A stretch of 64,000 nucleotides of DNA from NCBI RefSeq assembly GCF_003815775.1, contig NZ_CP033926.1, positions 2,170,001-2,234,000 on the forward strand. The letters run 5' to 3'. This DNA comes from Chryseobacterium joostei. Its GTDB lineage: Bacteria > Bacteroidota > Bacteroidia > Flavobacteriales > Weeksellaceae. The notes under the pieces were generated by a model. It was not told the DNA's origin. It was given only the letters and a program-made list of their open reading frames with translations, and did not search any database. The stretch's first letter is position 1, and every line of letters starts with the position of its first letter. Position numbers and translations under genes: made by a program. Below are positions 44,901 through 52,761 of the stretch, in pieces.

Positions 44901-45575
44901 GATGCTGGATATGCAGGTTATGCTAATGGGCGTGGAGATATTAATAGTACTTATACAACACCAATGTCAAGTAATGGTATAGATACAGGAGTAAATAAAA
45001 CGGTTGTTTTAGGAGAAGGCGGAAATTATAAAGTAGATGGAGAATCTTTTATTGCACAAGATAATGCTCCTTATGTAAGTTCACAAGCGGTAGATAATTT
45101 AGGGAAAGCTCTTTCTGCACCATTATATTTTCCTATGTTGTTAGAAGCTTCGCCTCTTTTAGTTTCTGGAGGTTCTGCAGAAGTCTTAGCGGGTAAGGCA
45201 ACATTAAGTACAGCTACTCAATTTTTAGGAACGGGAGATGTTAATATAATGAGTGTTGTGGGAGATACTTTTGGAGCATATGGTTCTGGAGAGGTTCTTG
45301 GTGGAGTTAGTGAGCTTTCAGCTAAAAAGCTAATAAACGGTGAATCTGCATTCAGAACCGTGTTTAATGGTGGTGGAATGTCTCCTCAAGAAGCAGCTTC
45401 CAATATTGGATTTGCTCTAGGGAGTAAGGGACTTGGAAAATTAAATGGAGCTACAAAAGTTGGAGCTACAGGAGTAGATAAAGCTGTAGTTGGTGTAAAT
45501 AATTTTCTTATAGGGACTGGTATGTATGGAGCGGCAGCGGTAAATGCGACAGAAATTCAGAAAAAACAAAAATAG
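41901..45575 (+). CDS. Rhs polymorphic toxin (DUF6443) with C-terminal tip
   Basis: 1224 aa. Signal peptide (ending MQAQ), DUF6443-type opening (ENYIQSRTYLEEKT, FDGLGRPKQIVNV), and YD repeats over about 100-900. The conserved Rhs core is at about 915-960 ([19 protein letters not shown] ... [21 protein letters not shown] ... RFTDPDGRG). A variable 298-residue tip follows, Gly/Ala-rich and partly hydrophobic with no recognised nuclease motif. The tip and all downstream genes to 48176 recur identically from 51858. The 3' end is thus the left edge of a mobile unit (see findings). Confidence 0.9.
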   Translation: MKKIIIPIGMLLITQSMQAQLTPTENYIQSRTYLEEKTQSDVNAKQVETVQYFDGLGRPKQIVNVKASPLGRDVVTQIVYDGFGRQVLDYLPVPQGGTSNGAIVTDPLSNASQPNIYGSEKIYSEKKLESSPLGRIQQQVQVGTDWANKPVKFDYEANTNADYVRKYETSTTWVEGRTQTTVQLLQYFLPNQLYKNTVTDEDGNKTTEFKNGKGQVLLVRKALNATENADTYYVYNEYDQLAYVIPPLASAPTVESSTMENLYYQYRYDGRNRLVEKKLPGKGWEYMVYDKSDRLILTQDTNLKAQNKWIITKYDQLGRIAYTGFLTGGERSDRQNEIKNLVIAEERSTSGFTQNGMTIYYTNNNFIGGIPTILSVNYYDTYPQGYSFNPSFPQSIQGETPLTDAPTGGKSTKGLPVMNLVKNIEDDNWTKSYTYYDTRGRAIATHSINHLGGYTRTESKLDFAGVPQNTVTQHLRRAGEPEVTVKERFEYDNQNRLLKHYHQVDYWPEQLLVENSYNELSQLKNKVVGNNLQSIDYAYNIRGWMTDINPAQMSLSDLGGKLFSYKIKYNQKNGTTNPDTSLFAGKDVKPMYNGNIAEVDWRSVESLGANPPLEPKRYGYAYDGLNRLTAGYYQNPNNPWSKEHTEAINYDLNGNITNLYRTSVMNGTTAEVIDELVYNYGSPTSPGNRLLDVKDNRNNKAGYEGGGNTISYDSNGNMINMLDKQIKGISYNFLNLPRTLDIGYDPITSQVKTNYRADGVKLRKENLQTSVGVAGTSWTKEITDYIDGFQYLNKTSSGTAEMFSRETTFALEQQAFSMASRVVVPPTGGDSGGIIKNPHNPELQFFPTAEGFYDYQKKMYIYQYRDHLGNVRVSFGRNNVGALEITDANDYYPFGMNHLKTGNAFFGVGSYKNYKYNGKELQETGMYDYGARFYMADIGRWGVVDPLAEKYRRWSPYNYTVNNPIRFTDPDGRGTEDWVKRTGQSGWEYRSDITSAQQASDAGYAGYANGRGDINSTYTTPMSSNGIDTGVNKTVVLGEGGNYKVDGESFIAQDNAPYVSSQAVDNLGKALSAPLYFPMLLEASPLLVSGGSAEVLAGKATLSTATQFLGTGDVNIMSVVGDTFGAYGSGEVLGGVSELSAKKLINGESAFRTVFNGGGMSPQEAASNIGFALGSKGLGKLNGATKVGATGVDKAVVGVNNFLIGTGMYGAAAVNATEIQKKQK

Positions 45576-45580
45576 CTAAA

Positions 45581-46036
45581 ATGAATTTTTTTAAAAGAAA
45601 ACATTATCTTATAGTTTTTGTAGTTTTTTTTGCAGGAATATTTTCATATCAATATTTTTTTGTGAAAATTTTTAAAAGTTTCTATAATCAAAAAGGACTT
45701 TATACAATTGGTAAAATAAAAGATGTTAAAGGATATGGAAGAGGAACTGGTTTTAATTATCTATACACTTTCAATCTAAATGGAAAAAAATATGAATCTG
45801 TTTGTGATATTGGAAGCTTATCTTATTCGGAGGCTAAAAAAAGAATAAATAATAATTTTTTAGTAGTATATCTGAATAATGATGTTTACAATAATAGAAT
45901 TTATTCCAACATTCCTATAGATGATTCATTAGATAATAATGTTAAATTAAAAGAATGGATTGATAATAATATTAAAATTAAATCAAAAATAGATTCTATT
46001 CCTTCTCCTGGATATTTTTTTCAGAACTACTTTTAG
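45581..46036 (+). CDS. Membrane-anchored immunity candidate for the Rhs tip
   Basis: 151 aa, starting 5 nt after the Rhs stop. One N-terminal membrane helix (about 9-27) and a basic/polar soluble part with alternating strands. It is very AT-rich compared with the Rhs gene, as is typical for tip/immunity cassettes. Position and topology suggest it neutralises the toxic tip, perhaps at the membrane. Duplicated exactly at 52762-53217. Confidence 0.65.
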   Translation: MNFFKRKHYLIVFVVFFAGIFSYQYFFVKIFKSFYNQKGLYTIGKIKDVKGYGRGTGFNYLYTFNLNGKKYESVCDIGSLSYSEAKKRINNNFLVVYLNNDVYNNRIYSNIPIDDSLDNNVKLKEWIDNNIKIKSKIDSIPSPGYFFQNYF

Positions 46037-46052
46037 TAGAAGATTATATAAT

Positions 46053-46082
46053 AAAATAAGCGACCTTGAGGTCGCTTATTTT
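46053..46082. terminator. Perfect 13-bp-stem bidirectional terminator
   Basis: AAAATAAGCGACC-TTGA-GGTCGCTTATTTT, between the immunity candidate (+) and the secreted protein (-). Confidence 0.92.
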
Positions 46083-46536
46083 ATTTCTTTTTACTAAGAA
46101 TATATTGCCCTTGCATCACATTTATGGTGAATTCAATTAAATCTTTTTGTATTTGAAAATTATTAGGAATTAAAAACTGATCGGGTTTTCTTTTTTGATT
46201 AATTTGTTTAAATGATTTTATTAAATCTTTCAAATCTTCTTTAGAGTCATCTTTAAAAGTATAGTAAAGCATTTGATTAAAATATTTAAAATTGCTGTTT
46301 TCTAATATTTGTTGAGTTTTACTATCATCCCATTTATTTTGTTGAGCATATTGTGAAATTATGCTTTTGCAATAGTTATAAACATAATTTTCAAAATTTG
46401 TCACTTTAATAAGTTCATCGACAAGGACTTTCTTATCTGCTGCTATTTCTATTTTTGGTGGTGGTGGTGGCGTAAATTCCTGAGCAAAAGTAAAAGAAGT
46501 AACAAAAAAAGTTAGTAGTAATAAAATGTTTTTCAT
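46081..46536 (-). CDS. Small secreted protein with Pro-rich N-terminus
   Basis: 151 aa. Signal peptide ending TFAQ, then EFTPPPPPKIEIAADKK and a helical domain (LVDELIKVTNFENYVYNYCKSIISQ). Periplasmic or surface location. It lies 4 nt downstream of the XRE gene on the same strand, so both are likely one transcript. Role unknown; possibly an accessory factor of the element. A second copy is at 53262-53717. Confidence 0.65.
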   Translation of the reverse strand: MKNILLLLTFFVTSFTFAQEFTPPPPPKIEIAADKKVLVDELIKVTNFENYVYNYCKSIISQYAQQNKWDDSKTQQILENSNFKYFNQMLYYTFKDDSKEDLKDLIKSFKQINQKRKPDQFLIPNNFQIQKDLIEFTINVMQGQYILSKKK

Positions 46537-46539
46537 AAT

Positions 46540-46878
46540 CTATAAATTAGCAAAAGTTTTTCTAGTTTTACAATCACGGATGTAGGTATCTATCAGATCG
46601 TAAAGCGTTTGCTTTTTACTCTCTTCCAGTTGTTCCAAATCCTTAATTCTTTCTACCGTTCTTTTATCAAAAGAAACCTGATTGGTCTCACCAACCAAAT
46701 AATCTAAACTTACACCGAGTGCATCTGCAATTTTTTTTGCAGCATCAACAGAAGGAATCGCTTCCCCTCTTTCGTACTTGCCGATCATTACACGAGACAC
46801 CTCGCTTTTATCTGCCAAATCGCTTTGGGAGAAGCCGTTCTTGTCTCTTAATGTAGTTATAATACTTCCTATATTCAT
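46540..46878 (-). CDS. XRE family repressor of the Rhs-tip element
   Basis: 112 aa. HTH at about 5-60 (KNGFSQSDLADKSEVSRVMIGKYERG; GVSLDYLVGE) and a helical tail for dimerisation. Divergent from the primase-helicase gene; AGATACttttGTATCT at 46983-46998 is a candidate operator. It probably keeps the replication/recombination genes silent. A second copy at 53721-54059. Confidence 0.88.
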   Translation of the reverse strand: MNIGSIITTLRDKNGFSQSDLADKSEVSRVMIGKYERGEAIPSVDAAKKIADALGVSLDYLVGETNQVSFDKRTVERIKDLEQLEESKKQTLYDLIDTYIRDCKTRKTFANL

Positions 46879-46982
46879 CTCTAAAAAGATATAAAAGTTC
46901 TTAATAATTAAATATTATATCAAAAATATGAAATTAAAGGATATAAAAAAATCTGATAAGATTTGTTCAATTGAAAACAAAA

Positions 46983-46998
46983 AGATACTTTTGTATCT
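46983..46998. promoter_or_regulatory. Candidate operator over the primase promoter
   Basis: AGATAC-TTTT-GTATCT, 6-bp perfect arms, overlapping a plus-strand -7 box (TACTTTTG, 46986-46993). A repressor bound here would block the primase gene. Repeated at 54164-54179. Confidence 0.6.
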
Positions 46999-47036
46999 GA
47001 TAGTAACATCAAAAAAAAATAAAATATTTTTCTTTT

Positions 47037-49424
47037 ATGGAGATTACAGAAATCAAAGAACGTTTAAGTTTATCCGAAGTTCTGAAGCATTACAATCTTG
47101 AGCCAAAAAACTCAATGCTCAAATGCTTTATGCATGATGATAAAACAGCAAGCCTGCAGGTGAATGTAGAAAAGAACTTTTACAAATGCCATGCATGCGG
47201 AAAAACGGGCGATGTCATCCAGTTTATAGAAGATTACGAGAAAGTCTCCAAACATGAAGCGATAAAAAAAGCCGGAGTTCTGGCTCTGGGTTCGCAGCCC
47301 ACCCCTCAGAAAAACACAAACCCTCTATATAAAGGTGCTGCGGACTTTGGGCAGGTGGAAACGTCTGCCCATTTTTTAGAGAAAGTATATTTAAGTTTTA
47401 GAAAAGGAATTTTTAATTGTGTTCCTGCGAAAGAGTATGTAAAAAGCAGAGCCTTACAGTTGGAAGATTTAGAAATAGGCTTTAACAGCGGACAGCTCCA
47501 TTATGCAGACAGAAAAAACAAAGATCCAAACAAAAGAGAAGCACTTATCCAAAAATTAACAGATGTAGGATTATTATCCCTAGCCGGAACCAACAGCAGA
47601 ACAGGCGGACAAGCCTATAAAACCTTTGGAATCAAAAGCATTGTTTTTCCACTGAAAAATAAGGAAAATCAAATCGTAAGCTTTTATTTTAGGTCGATAA
47701 TCGACAATAATAACTCCAAACATTTTTACTTAAAAAACCGCAGCGGTGTTTATCCAAATTATCCAAACCCTGAAACTAAAAAACTCATTCTTACAGAATC
47801 TATTATTGATGCAGCTTCGCTGCTTCAATTGAAGATCATTAATGAGAAGTTTTCCGTTTTAGCATGTTTTGGAACCAACGGATTAAATGAGGAAGTTTTA
47901 AACTCAATAAAAAACCTTCCGGAATTAGAAGAAATTATCTTTTGTTTTGATAACGATAAAGCAGGAAAAGAAGCGGTAAAGAAATATTCTAAAACCTTAA
48001 ACGACCTCTTCCTTGGTAAGGAGGCACTCAGGATAGGTTCTGTAGAATTACCAAATAAAGATGTTAACGAGACGCTGCAACTCCACGATGAAGAAATCTT
48101 TACAAAGCTTTTAGGTGAAAGAAAATTTATTTTTTCAGATGAAAAAGAAAAGGGTTCGAATCCTGACAAGACTACAAAAAGTGTTGTCTTTACGGACGAA
48201 AACAAAAGTATGCCCCCGAAAACATCCCCGAATTTGTCCGCAATAGACATTTTACAACAAAAGAATCTCCTGCAGGAATTAAATAAGTTGATCGAGAAAG
48301 CCGGAATTATTGGCGAAGAACAATCAAGACTTCTACTATTCTTAATCACAATCAGCTACTTAAATAAAAGCCCATTACACGGAATTGTACAAGGAAGCAG
48401 CGGAAGTGGTAAAACCCATATTATCAGCAGAATTGCAGACATGATGCCACAGGAAGATGTGTTGAGATTTACAAGAATTACAGAATCTAGCTTATATAAT
48501 TGGGGCGAGTTTGATCTGTTCCAAAAGATCATTATCATTGAAGATTTGGACGGTTTAAAGGAAGATGCTTTGTATGCGTTGAGGGAATTTATATCGAACC
48601 AGGTACTCAGAAGTTCAGTAACAATCAAGGATAAAAAAGGAAATAATAAATCGAGTCATAAAATCGTGAAAGGACAGTTCAGCAGTTTATCTGCAACGAC
48701 AAAAGGAGAATTATACGAGGACAATATGAACCGCAGTTTTATTGTAGCAGTGAATGAAAGCGAGGAACAGACAGAGAAAATTATCAGTTATCAGAACCGC
48801 AGAAATGCCGGAGAAATTGATAAAAACGGAGAGAAATTGGCAACTAACTTTGTCCAGAAAATTGTTAGAAATCTAAAGCATTATGAAGTTATAAATCCTT
48901 ATGCAACACAGATGCAACTACCAAGTAATGTAAAGAATAAGAGACGATTAAATGAAATGTTCCAATCTATTATTAAACAAATTACACTTTTACATCAGTA
49001 TCAGCGAGAAATAAAAAACGATTTTTTAATTACAGAAATTGAAGATATCGAGAACGCTGTGGAGATATTATTCGAGAGTATTATTTTAAAGATTGACGAG
49101 TTAGACGGAAGCTTAAGACAGTTTTTTGAAAAGTTGAAAAAAGCTTTTAAAGAAGATCAGTTCAGCAGGTTTGATGCGATGGAAATTACAGGATTTAAAA
49201 AGACACAATTACAGTTTTATCTGAACGAATTGGTGAGATTAGAATATCTGAAACAAATAGGTTTTGCGAATAAGGGATTTAAATATAAAATCTCTTATAA
49301 CGATAATATACAGAGAGTTAGAAAAGAATTAAAAGACTCTTTTACAAAGCAATTAGAACAACTAAAATTGAACGCTACTGAACACAAGCGAACGCTAAAC
49401 GGAAACCAAACGAACACTAGATGA
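47037..49424 (+). CDS. Primase-helicase fusion (CHC2/TOPRIM + P-loop ATPase)
   Basis: 795 aa. An N-terminal CHC2 zinc finger (CFMHDDKT ... CHACGKTGDVIQF, about 30-70) and a TOPRIM-like domain with LILTESIIDAASLLQ and CFDNDKAGKEA (about 240-300). A C-terminal ATPase follows with Walker A GSSGSGKT (about 460) and Walker B IIIIEDLDG. It resembles the primase/helicases of integrative and conjugative elements. Presumably it makes or unwinds element DNA during excision or replication. Copy 2 is truncated at residue ~380. Confidence 0.82.
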   Translation: MEITEIKERLSLSEVLKHYNLEPKNSMLKCFMHDDKTASLQVNVEKNFYKCHACGKTGDVIQFIEDYEKVSKHEAIKKAGVLALGSQPTPQKNTNPLYKGAADFGQVETSAHFLEKVYLSFRKGIFNCVPAKEYVKSRALQLEDLEIGFNSGQLHYADRKNKDPNKREALIQKLTDVGLLSLAGTNSRTGGQAYKTFGIKSIVFPLKNKENQIVSFYFRSIIDNNNSKHFYLKNRSGVYPNYPNPETKKLILTESIIDAASLLQLKIINEKFSVLACFGTNGLNEEVLNSIKNLPELEEIIFCFDNDKAGKEAVKKYSKTLNDLFLGKEALRIGSVELPNKDVNETLQLHDEEIFTKLLGERKFIFSDEKEKGSNPDKTTKSVVFTDENKSMPPKTSPNLSAIDILQQKNLLQELNKLIEKAGIIGEEQSRLLLFLITISYLNKSPLHGIVQGSSGSGKTHIISRIADMMPQEDVLRFTRITESSLYNWGEFDLFQKIIIIEDLDGLKEDALYALREFISNQVLRSSVTIKDKKGNNKSSHKIVKGQFSSLSATTKGELYEDNMNRSFIVAVNESEEQTEKIISYQNRRNAGEIDKNGEKLATNFVQKIVRNLKHYEVINPYATQMQLPSNVKNKRRLNEMFQSIIKQITLLHQYQREIKNDFLITEIEDIENAVEILFESIILKIDELDGSLRQFFEKLKKAFKEDQFSRFDAMEITGFKKTQLQFYLNELVRLEYLKQIGFANKGFKYKISYNDNIQRVRKELKDSFTKQLEQLKLNATEHKRTLNGNQTNTR

Positions 49425-49488
49425 GAAAATGCGACAGAGTAAATAACTCATAATTAACAACTTATAACTCATAATTATTTAGCGTTCG
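49389..49488. repeat. Inverted repeat around the primase stop
   Basis: CGAACGCTAAA at 49389-49399 and TTTAGCGTTCG at 49478-49488, 11-bp perfect arms with a 78-bp spacer. Possible hairpin or protein-binding pair upstream of the recombinase genes. CGCTAAACG recurs at about 51287. Confidence 0.5.
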
Positions 49489-49526
49489 GAAAAACACAAA
49501 ATAGTACACAAGCAAATTGGTCATAG

Positions 49527-50309
49527 ATGGAAAACTTCAAGAGATATTTAGAGCTTCGGAACTATCAGAAAAGGAATATTACCAAGATATTAGCAATGGT
49601 TCAGGAATATAGAAATTACATAGAAAGAGGAAATCTTCCAATAAAATATATTATCTATTTAAAACAGAGAAAATGTAGAAATAATCCTGAAAAAAACATC
49701 AGTATAAATACCATAAACAACCATCTTTTTGCCCTAAAAATCTATAAAACGTATCAGGAAGAAATCCTGCATCAGGATACATATCTTATCATCTGCAGAC
49801 TTTTAAAAAGAAATCATTTACCTATAGAAATCCTCAGTCCGGAGGAAGTGCAACACCTGTTTGAAAACACAATAAATATTAGAGATAAAGCGGTTCTATG
49901 CTGTCTATATTACCTAGGATTAAGAGCCGGAGAAGCAGTAGGATTATTACTCGAAGATGTAGATATGAAAGACGGAAAAGTTTTCATAAGAAAATCGAAA
50001 ACAGGATATCAGAGAGAGGTTCCGATACACAGCAAAGCATTAGATATTTTTGAAGAATATCTAAAGAAAAGAACTCATAAAGGAGATTGTTTTTTACAGG
50101 GATTACAAGGAAATTTAACGACTGCAGGAATAGAATTTATCATAGAAAAAGTAGCCGAAAAAAGTAAAATTAAAAAGAGAATTTATCCTCATTTACTACG
50201 CCACAGTATTGCGACTCATTTATTAAAAAACGGAATGGAACTTATAAAAGTCAGCAGATTTTTAGGGCATAGAAGTTTAGAAAGCACACAGAGATATACA
50301 CATATATAG
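49527..50309 (+). CDS. Tyrosine recombinase, catalytically complete
   Basis: 260 aa. All catalytic positions are present: Arg in LGLRAGEAVG, Lys in RKSKTGYQ, His-x2-Arg in HLLRHSIATHLL, His in FLGHRSLE, and Tyr in TQRYTHI, which lies two residues from the C-terminus. The core-binding domain is about 1-105. The ending immediately after the catalytic Tyr is unusual for XerC/D, which have a further helix. Co-operonic (5-nt gap) with a degenerate homologue. Likely integrates or excises the element. Confidence 0.9.
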   Translation: MENFKRYLELRNYQKRNITKILAMVQEYRNYIERGNLPIKYIIYLKQRKCRNNPEKNISINTINNHLFALKIYKTYQEEILHQDTYLIICRLLKRNHLPIEILSPEEVQHLFENTINIRDKAVLCCLYYLGLRAGEAVGLLLEDVDMKDGKVFIRKSKTGYQREVPIHSKALDIFEEYLKKRTHKGDCFLQGLQGNLTTAGIEFIIEKVAEKSKIKKRIYPHLLRHSIATHLLKNGMELIKVSRFLGHRSLESTQRYTHI

Positions 50310-50314
50310 GCTAG

Positions 50315-51190
50315 ATGAAAGAGTTTATCAGTTATCTGAGAGATCAATATCACTACACAGAAAAGACATTGATAGAAAAGGAAAAACAGGTTTTATTATG
50401 GAAAAAGTTATGTTCAAGAAAACAGAATTTTGACAGAATTACTACTCAGGAATTATTAAAAATAATAGAATTACAACAGAAAAAATATCAATTAAATACA
50501 ATCAATGCTCAGATCAGAAGTATAGAGCAATACTTTGAATATTTACAATTTACAGGGAAAAGAAAAGATCATCCGTTAAATAATTTTAGAATAAAAACAC
50601 CAAAGAAAGCTTTAATTACAGGTTTTTTAAGTGAAGAAGAATTGCAGAATATCGAGAAAGAATTTAGAAAAAGGAAATACAAAAAAGGACAGTTCAGTTT
50701 ATTTGGAAAAAGGAACCGGATTATTTTAGGATTAATCATTTATCAAGGTTTAAACACAGGAAGTTTACGAGAACTGAAAGTAAAAGATATTGATCTGGAA
50801 AAAGGAATTATCAAAGTTCCGGAAGCCACAGAAAACCGATTAAAAGAAAGAATTTTACCGCTGGAAGCATCACAAATTTTAGAGCTTTACAGGTATATTA
50901 ATGAAACGAGATCGGAATTATTAAAACTCTCAAAAACAGTAAAAGAAACGGAAAAGCTATTTATTTTAAGTGAAAAAACAAGATTTAGCAGCATAACATC
51001 AGAGATTAGAAAACAAATTAATATTCAGAGTTTACAGCTCATCAGAAACAGCAGAATTAATCTCTGGCTCAAACAATACAATTTGAGAGAAGTTCAATAC
51101 AAAGCAGGATTTAGATATTTAAGAAGTCTGGAATATTTTAATCAAACCGAACTCGAAAACCTGAAACAGGAAATTGAAAAATACATTTGA
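50315..51190 (+). CDS. Degenerate tyrosine recombinase-like partner
   Basis: 291 aa. The recombinase scaffold is recognisable (N-terminal SAM-like domain; GLNTGSLRELKVKDIDLEKG in the place of the catalytic Arg segment; LQLIRNSRINLWLK for HxLR; KAGFRYLRSLEYF for LGH...Y). The first Arg is Asn, the His of HxxR is Gln, and the LGH is AGF; the Tyr-like position remains. It is therefore unlikely to cut DNA itself and may be an architectural or specificity partner of the preceding recombinase. Immediately followed by the inverted-repeat region. Confidence 0.65.
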   Translation: MKEFISYLRDQYHYTEKTLIEKEKQVLLWKKLCSRKQNFDRITTQELLKIIELQQKKYQLNTINAQIRSIEQYFEYLQFTGKRKDHPLNNFRIKTPKKALITGFLSEEELQNIEKEFRKRKYKKGQFSLFGKRNRIILGLIIYQGLNTGSLRELKVKDIDLEKGIIKVPEATENRLKERILPLEASQILELYRYINETRSELLKLSKTVKETEKLFILSEKTRFSSITSEIRKQINIQSLQLIRNSRINLWLKQYNLREVQYKAGFRYLRSLEYFNQTELENLKQEIEKYI

Positions 51191-51250
51191 GAAATTAGAA
51201 CAACTCTTCAACTCTAAAAACCTAAAACGCTCTCACCCAAATACGCCACA

Positions 51251-51367
51251 GCAAATTACATAATCAAAATTATACGCGCACCAGCCGCTAAACGTTGCCC
51301 TCCATTACACAAGTTCCATTACGTGCAAAATCCATCAGCGCCTATAATTTGGGATTATGTAAAATGC
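51251..51367. repeat. Inverted repeat 1 (29/30-bp arms)
   Basis: Arms 51251-51279 and 51338-51367 share GCGC-TATAATTT-GATTATGTAA on opposite strands with a few mismatches. The 58-bp spacer contains CCGCTAAACGTTGCCC. It lies 60 bp downstream of the recombinase pair. Confidence 0.65.
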
Positions 51368-51470
51368 TTTCCTTTGTTCCATACAAAGTATTCCACAGCC
51401 TACGCTCTGCAGTCTTTTCATGGAATTTTATCCTACAATACAACTGAATCCAACCGCCAAACCCAAAATA

Positions 51471-51547
51471 TTAAAATGTGGATAACCACCCAATGCTTTG
51501 TCTGCGCTCTTGCCCTGAGCGGAGCCGAAGGGTTACCCACATTTTAA
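51471..51547. repeat. Inverted repeat 2 (17-bp arms)
   Basis: TTAAAATGTGGATAACC and its near complement GGTTACCCACATTTTAA, one mismatch, 43-bp spacer. Confidence 0.7.
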
Positions 51548-51757
51548 CATTTTACAACAACACCGACAGCCAATTTTTGTTTTCAAAATAATGTAGATTT
51601 ATGGAAAAATCCTAGCTAAATCCCACACCAATTTTTTCCACAAGTCCACATTTATAACAACGCCGAAACTTTTTTTTTCAATTGAAATAAAAAAGTCTGT
51701 GTAGAACAGATAATTAAAAAGAATAGAACTTTATTTTTTATTTTCAAATGAATAAAT

Positions 51758-51845
51758 CTGTATTTTTGAAAAGTGACAGAAAAGCGTTCAAAAAGTAAGG
51801 GTTTGCGCGAGGAAAAATGAAGTTGGCAAATCTCCAAAAATACAG
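51758..51845. repeat. Inverted repeat 3 at the junction
   Basis: CTGTATTTTTG at 51758-51768 and CAAAAATACAG at 51835-51845, perfect 11-bp arms. It ends 12 bp before the copy 2 boundary and could be a recombinase-binding pair. Confidence 0.6.
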
Positions 51846-51856
51846 TAGACTACGGA

Positions 51857-52756
51857 GTGTATGACTATGGAGCGAGATTCTATATGGCTGATATTGGTAG
51901 ATGGGGAGTCGTAGATCCTCTGGCTGAAAAATACCGAAGATGGTCGCCATATAATTATACTGTCAATAACCCAATTAGATTTACTGATCCTGATGGTAGA
52001 GGAACAGAAGATTGGGTAAAAAGAACAGGTCAGAGTGGTTGGGAATACAGAAGTGATATAACATCTGCTCAACAAGCTTCAGATGCTGGATATGCAGGTT
52101 ATGCTAATGGGCGTGGAGATATTAATAGTACTTATACAACACCAATGTCAAGTAATGGTATAGATACAGGAGTAAATAAAACGGTTGTTTTAGGAGAAGG
52201 CGGAAATTATAAAGTAGATGGAGAATCTTTTATTGCACAAGATAATGCTCCTTATGTAAGTTCACAAGCGGTAGATAATTTAGGGAAAGCTCTTTCTGCA
52301 CCATTATATTTTCCTATGTTGTTAGAAGCTTCGCCTCTTTTAGTTTCTGGAGGTTCTGCAGAAGTCTTAGCGGGTAAGGCAACATTAAGTACAGCTACTC
52401 AATTTTTAGGAACGGGAGATGTTAATATAATGAGTGTTGTGGGAGATACTTTTGGAGCATATGGTTCTGGAGAGGTTCTTGGTGGAGTTAGTGAGCTTTC
52501 AGCTAAAAAGCTAATAAACGGTGAATCTGCATTCAGAACCGTGTTTAATGGTGGTGGAATGTCTCCTCAAGAAGCAGCTTCCAATATTGGATTTGCTCTA
52601 GGGAGTAAGGGACTTGGAAAATTAAATGGAGCTACAAAAGTTGGAGCTACAGGAGTAGATAAAGCTGTAGTTGGTGTAAATAATTTTCTTATAGGGACTG
52701 GTATGTATGGAGCGGCAGCGGTAAATGCGACAGAAATTCAGAAAAAACAAAAATAG
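51857..52756 (+). pseudogene. Orphan Rhs core fragment and tip (copy 2)
   Basis: Encodes the same [13 protein letters not shown] segment of the Rhs protein (299 codons) as copy 1, with the Met codon replaced by GTG. Upstream the frame stays open for only about 12 codons to a TGA at 51818, so no Rhs shell precedes it. It is an orphan tip able to replace, by recombination, the tip of a full Rhs gene. Expression from the GTG alone is uncertain. Confidence 0.85.
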
Positions 52757-52761
52757 CTAAA

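Larger units (their letters stand above)
44677..48176. repeat. 3,500-bp direct repeat, copy 1
   Basis: Identical to 51858-55357 at an offset of 7,181 bp. All encoded proteins, including antisense frames, are the same, and I found no base difference in the stretches compared. Confidence 0.95.
44677..51857. mobile_element. Proposed Rhs-tip-carrying element, copy 1 (7,181 bp)
   Basis: Left edge inside codon 926 (ATG) of the Rhs gene; right edge where the same sequence restarts. Contents: Rhs tip, immunity candidate, secreted protein, XRE repressor, primase-helicase, two tyrosine recombinase-like proteins, and a region of inverted repeats. No other insertion boundary is seen. A plain tandem duplication is the competing explanation. 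Confidence 0.6.
51191..51857. other. Inverted-repeat-rich non-coding right end of the unit
   Basis: 667 bp with no credible gene. It holds three nested inverted repeats (listed separately), an imperfect palindrome CCCTGAGCGGAGCCGAAGGG near 51513-51532, and two AACRCCGA motifs (near 51560 and 51658). The last codons before the boundary ([13 protein letters not shown]) are in frame with the Rhs tip of copy 2. Confidence 0.6.

Noticed and set aside
51251..51367. Integron attC site
   Set aside because: The arms are long and the spacer has CGCTAAACG/AACGTTTAG-like boxes, but R'/R'' boxes do not sit at the arm ends and no IntI-type insert domain is in either recombinase.
51323..51547. 74-aa plus-strand frame in the inverted-repeat region
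   Set aside because: Runs through two inverted repeats, has unusual composition and no homologous features.
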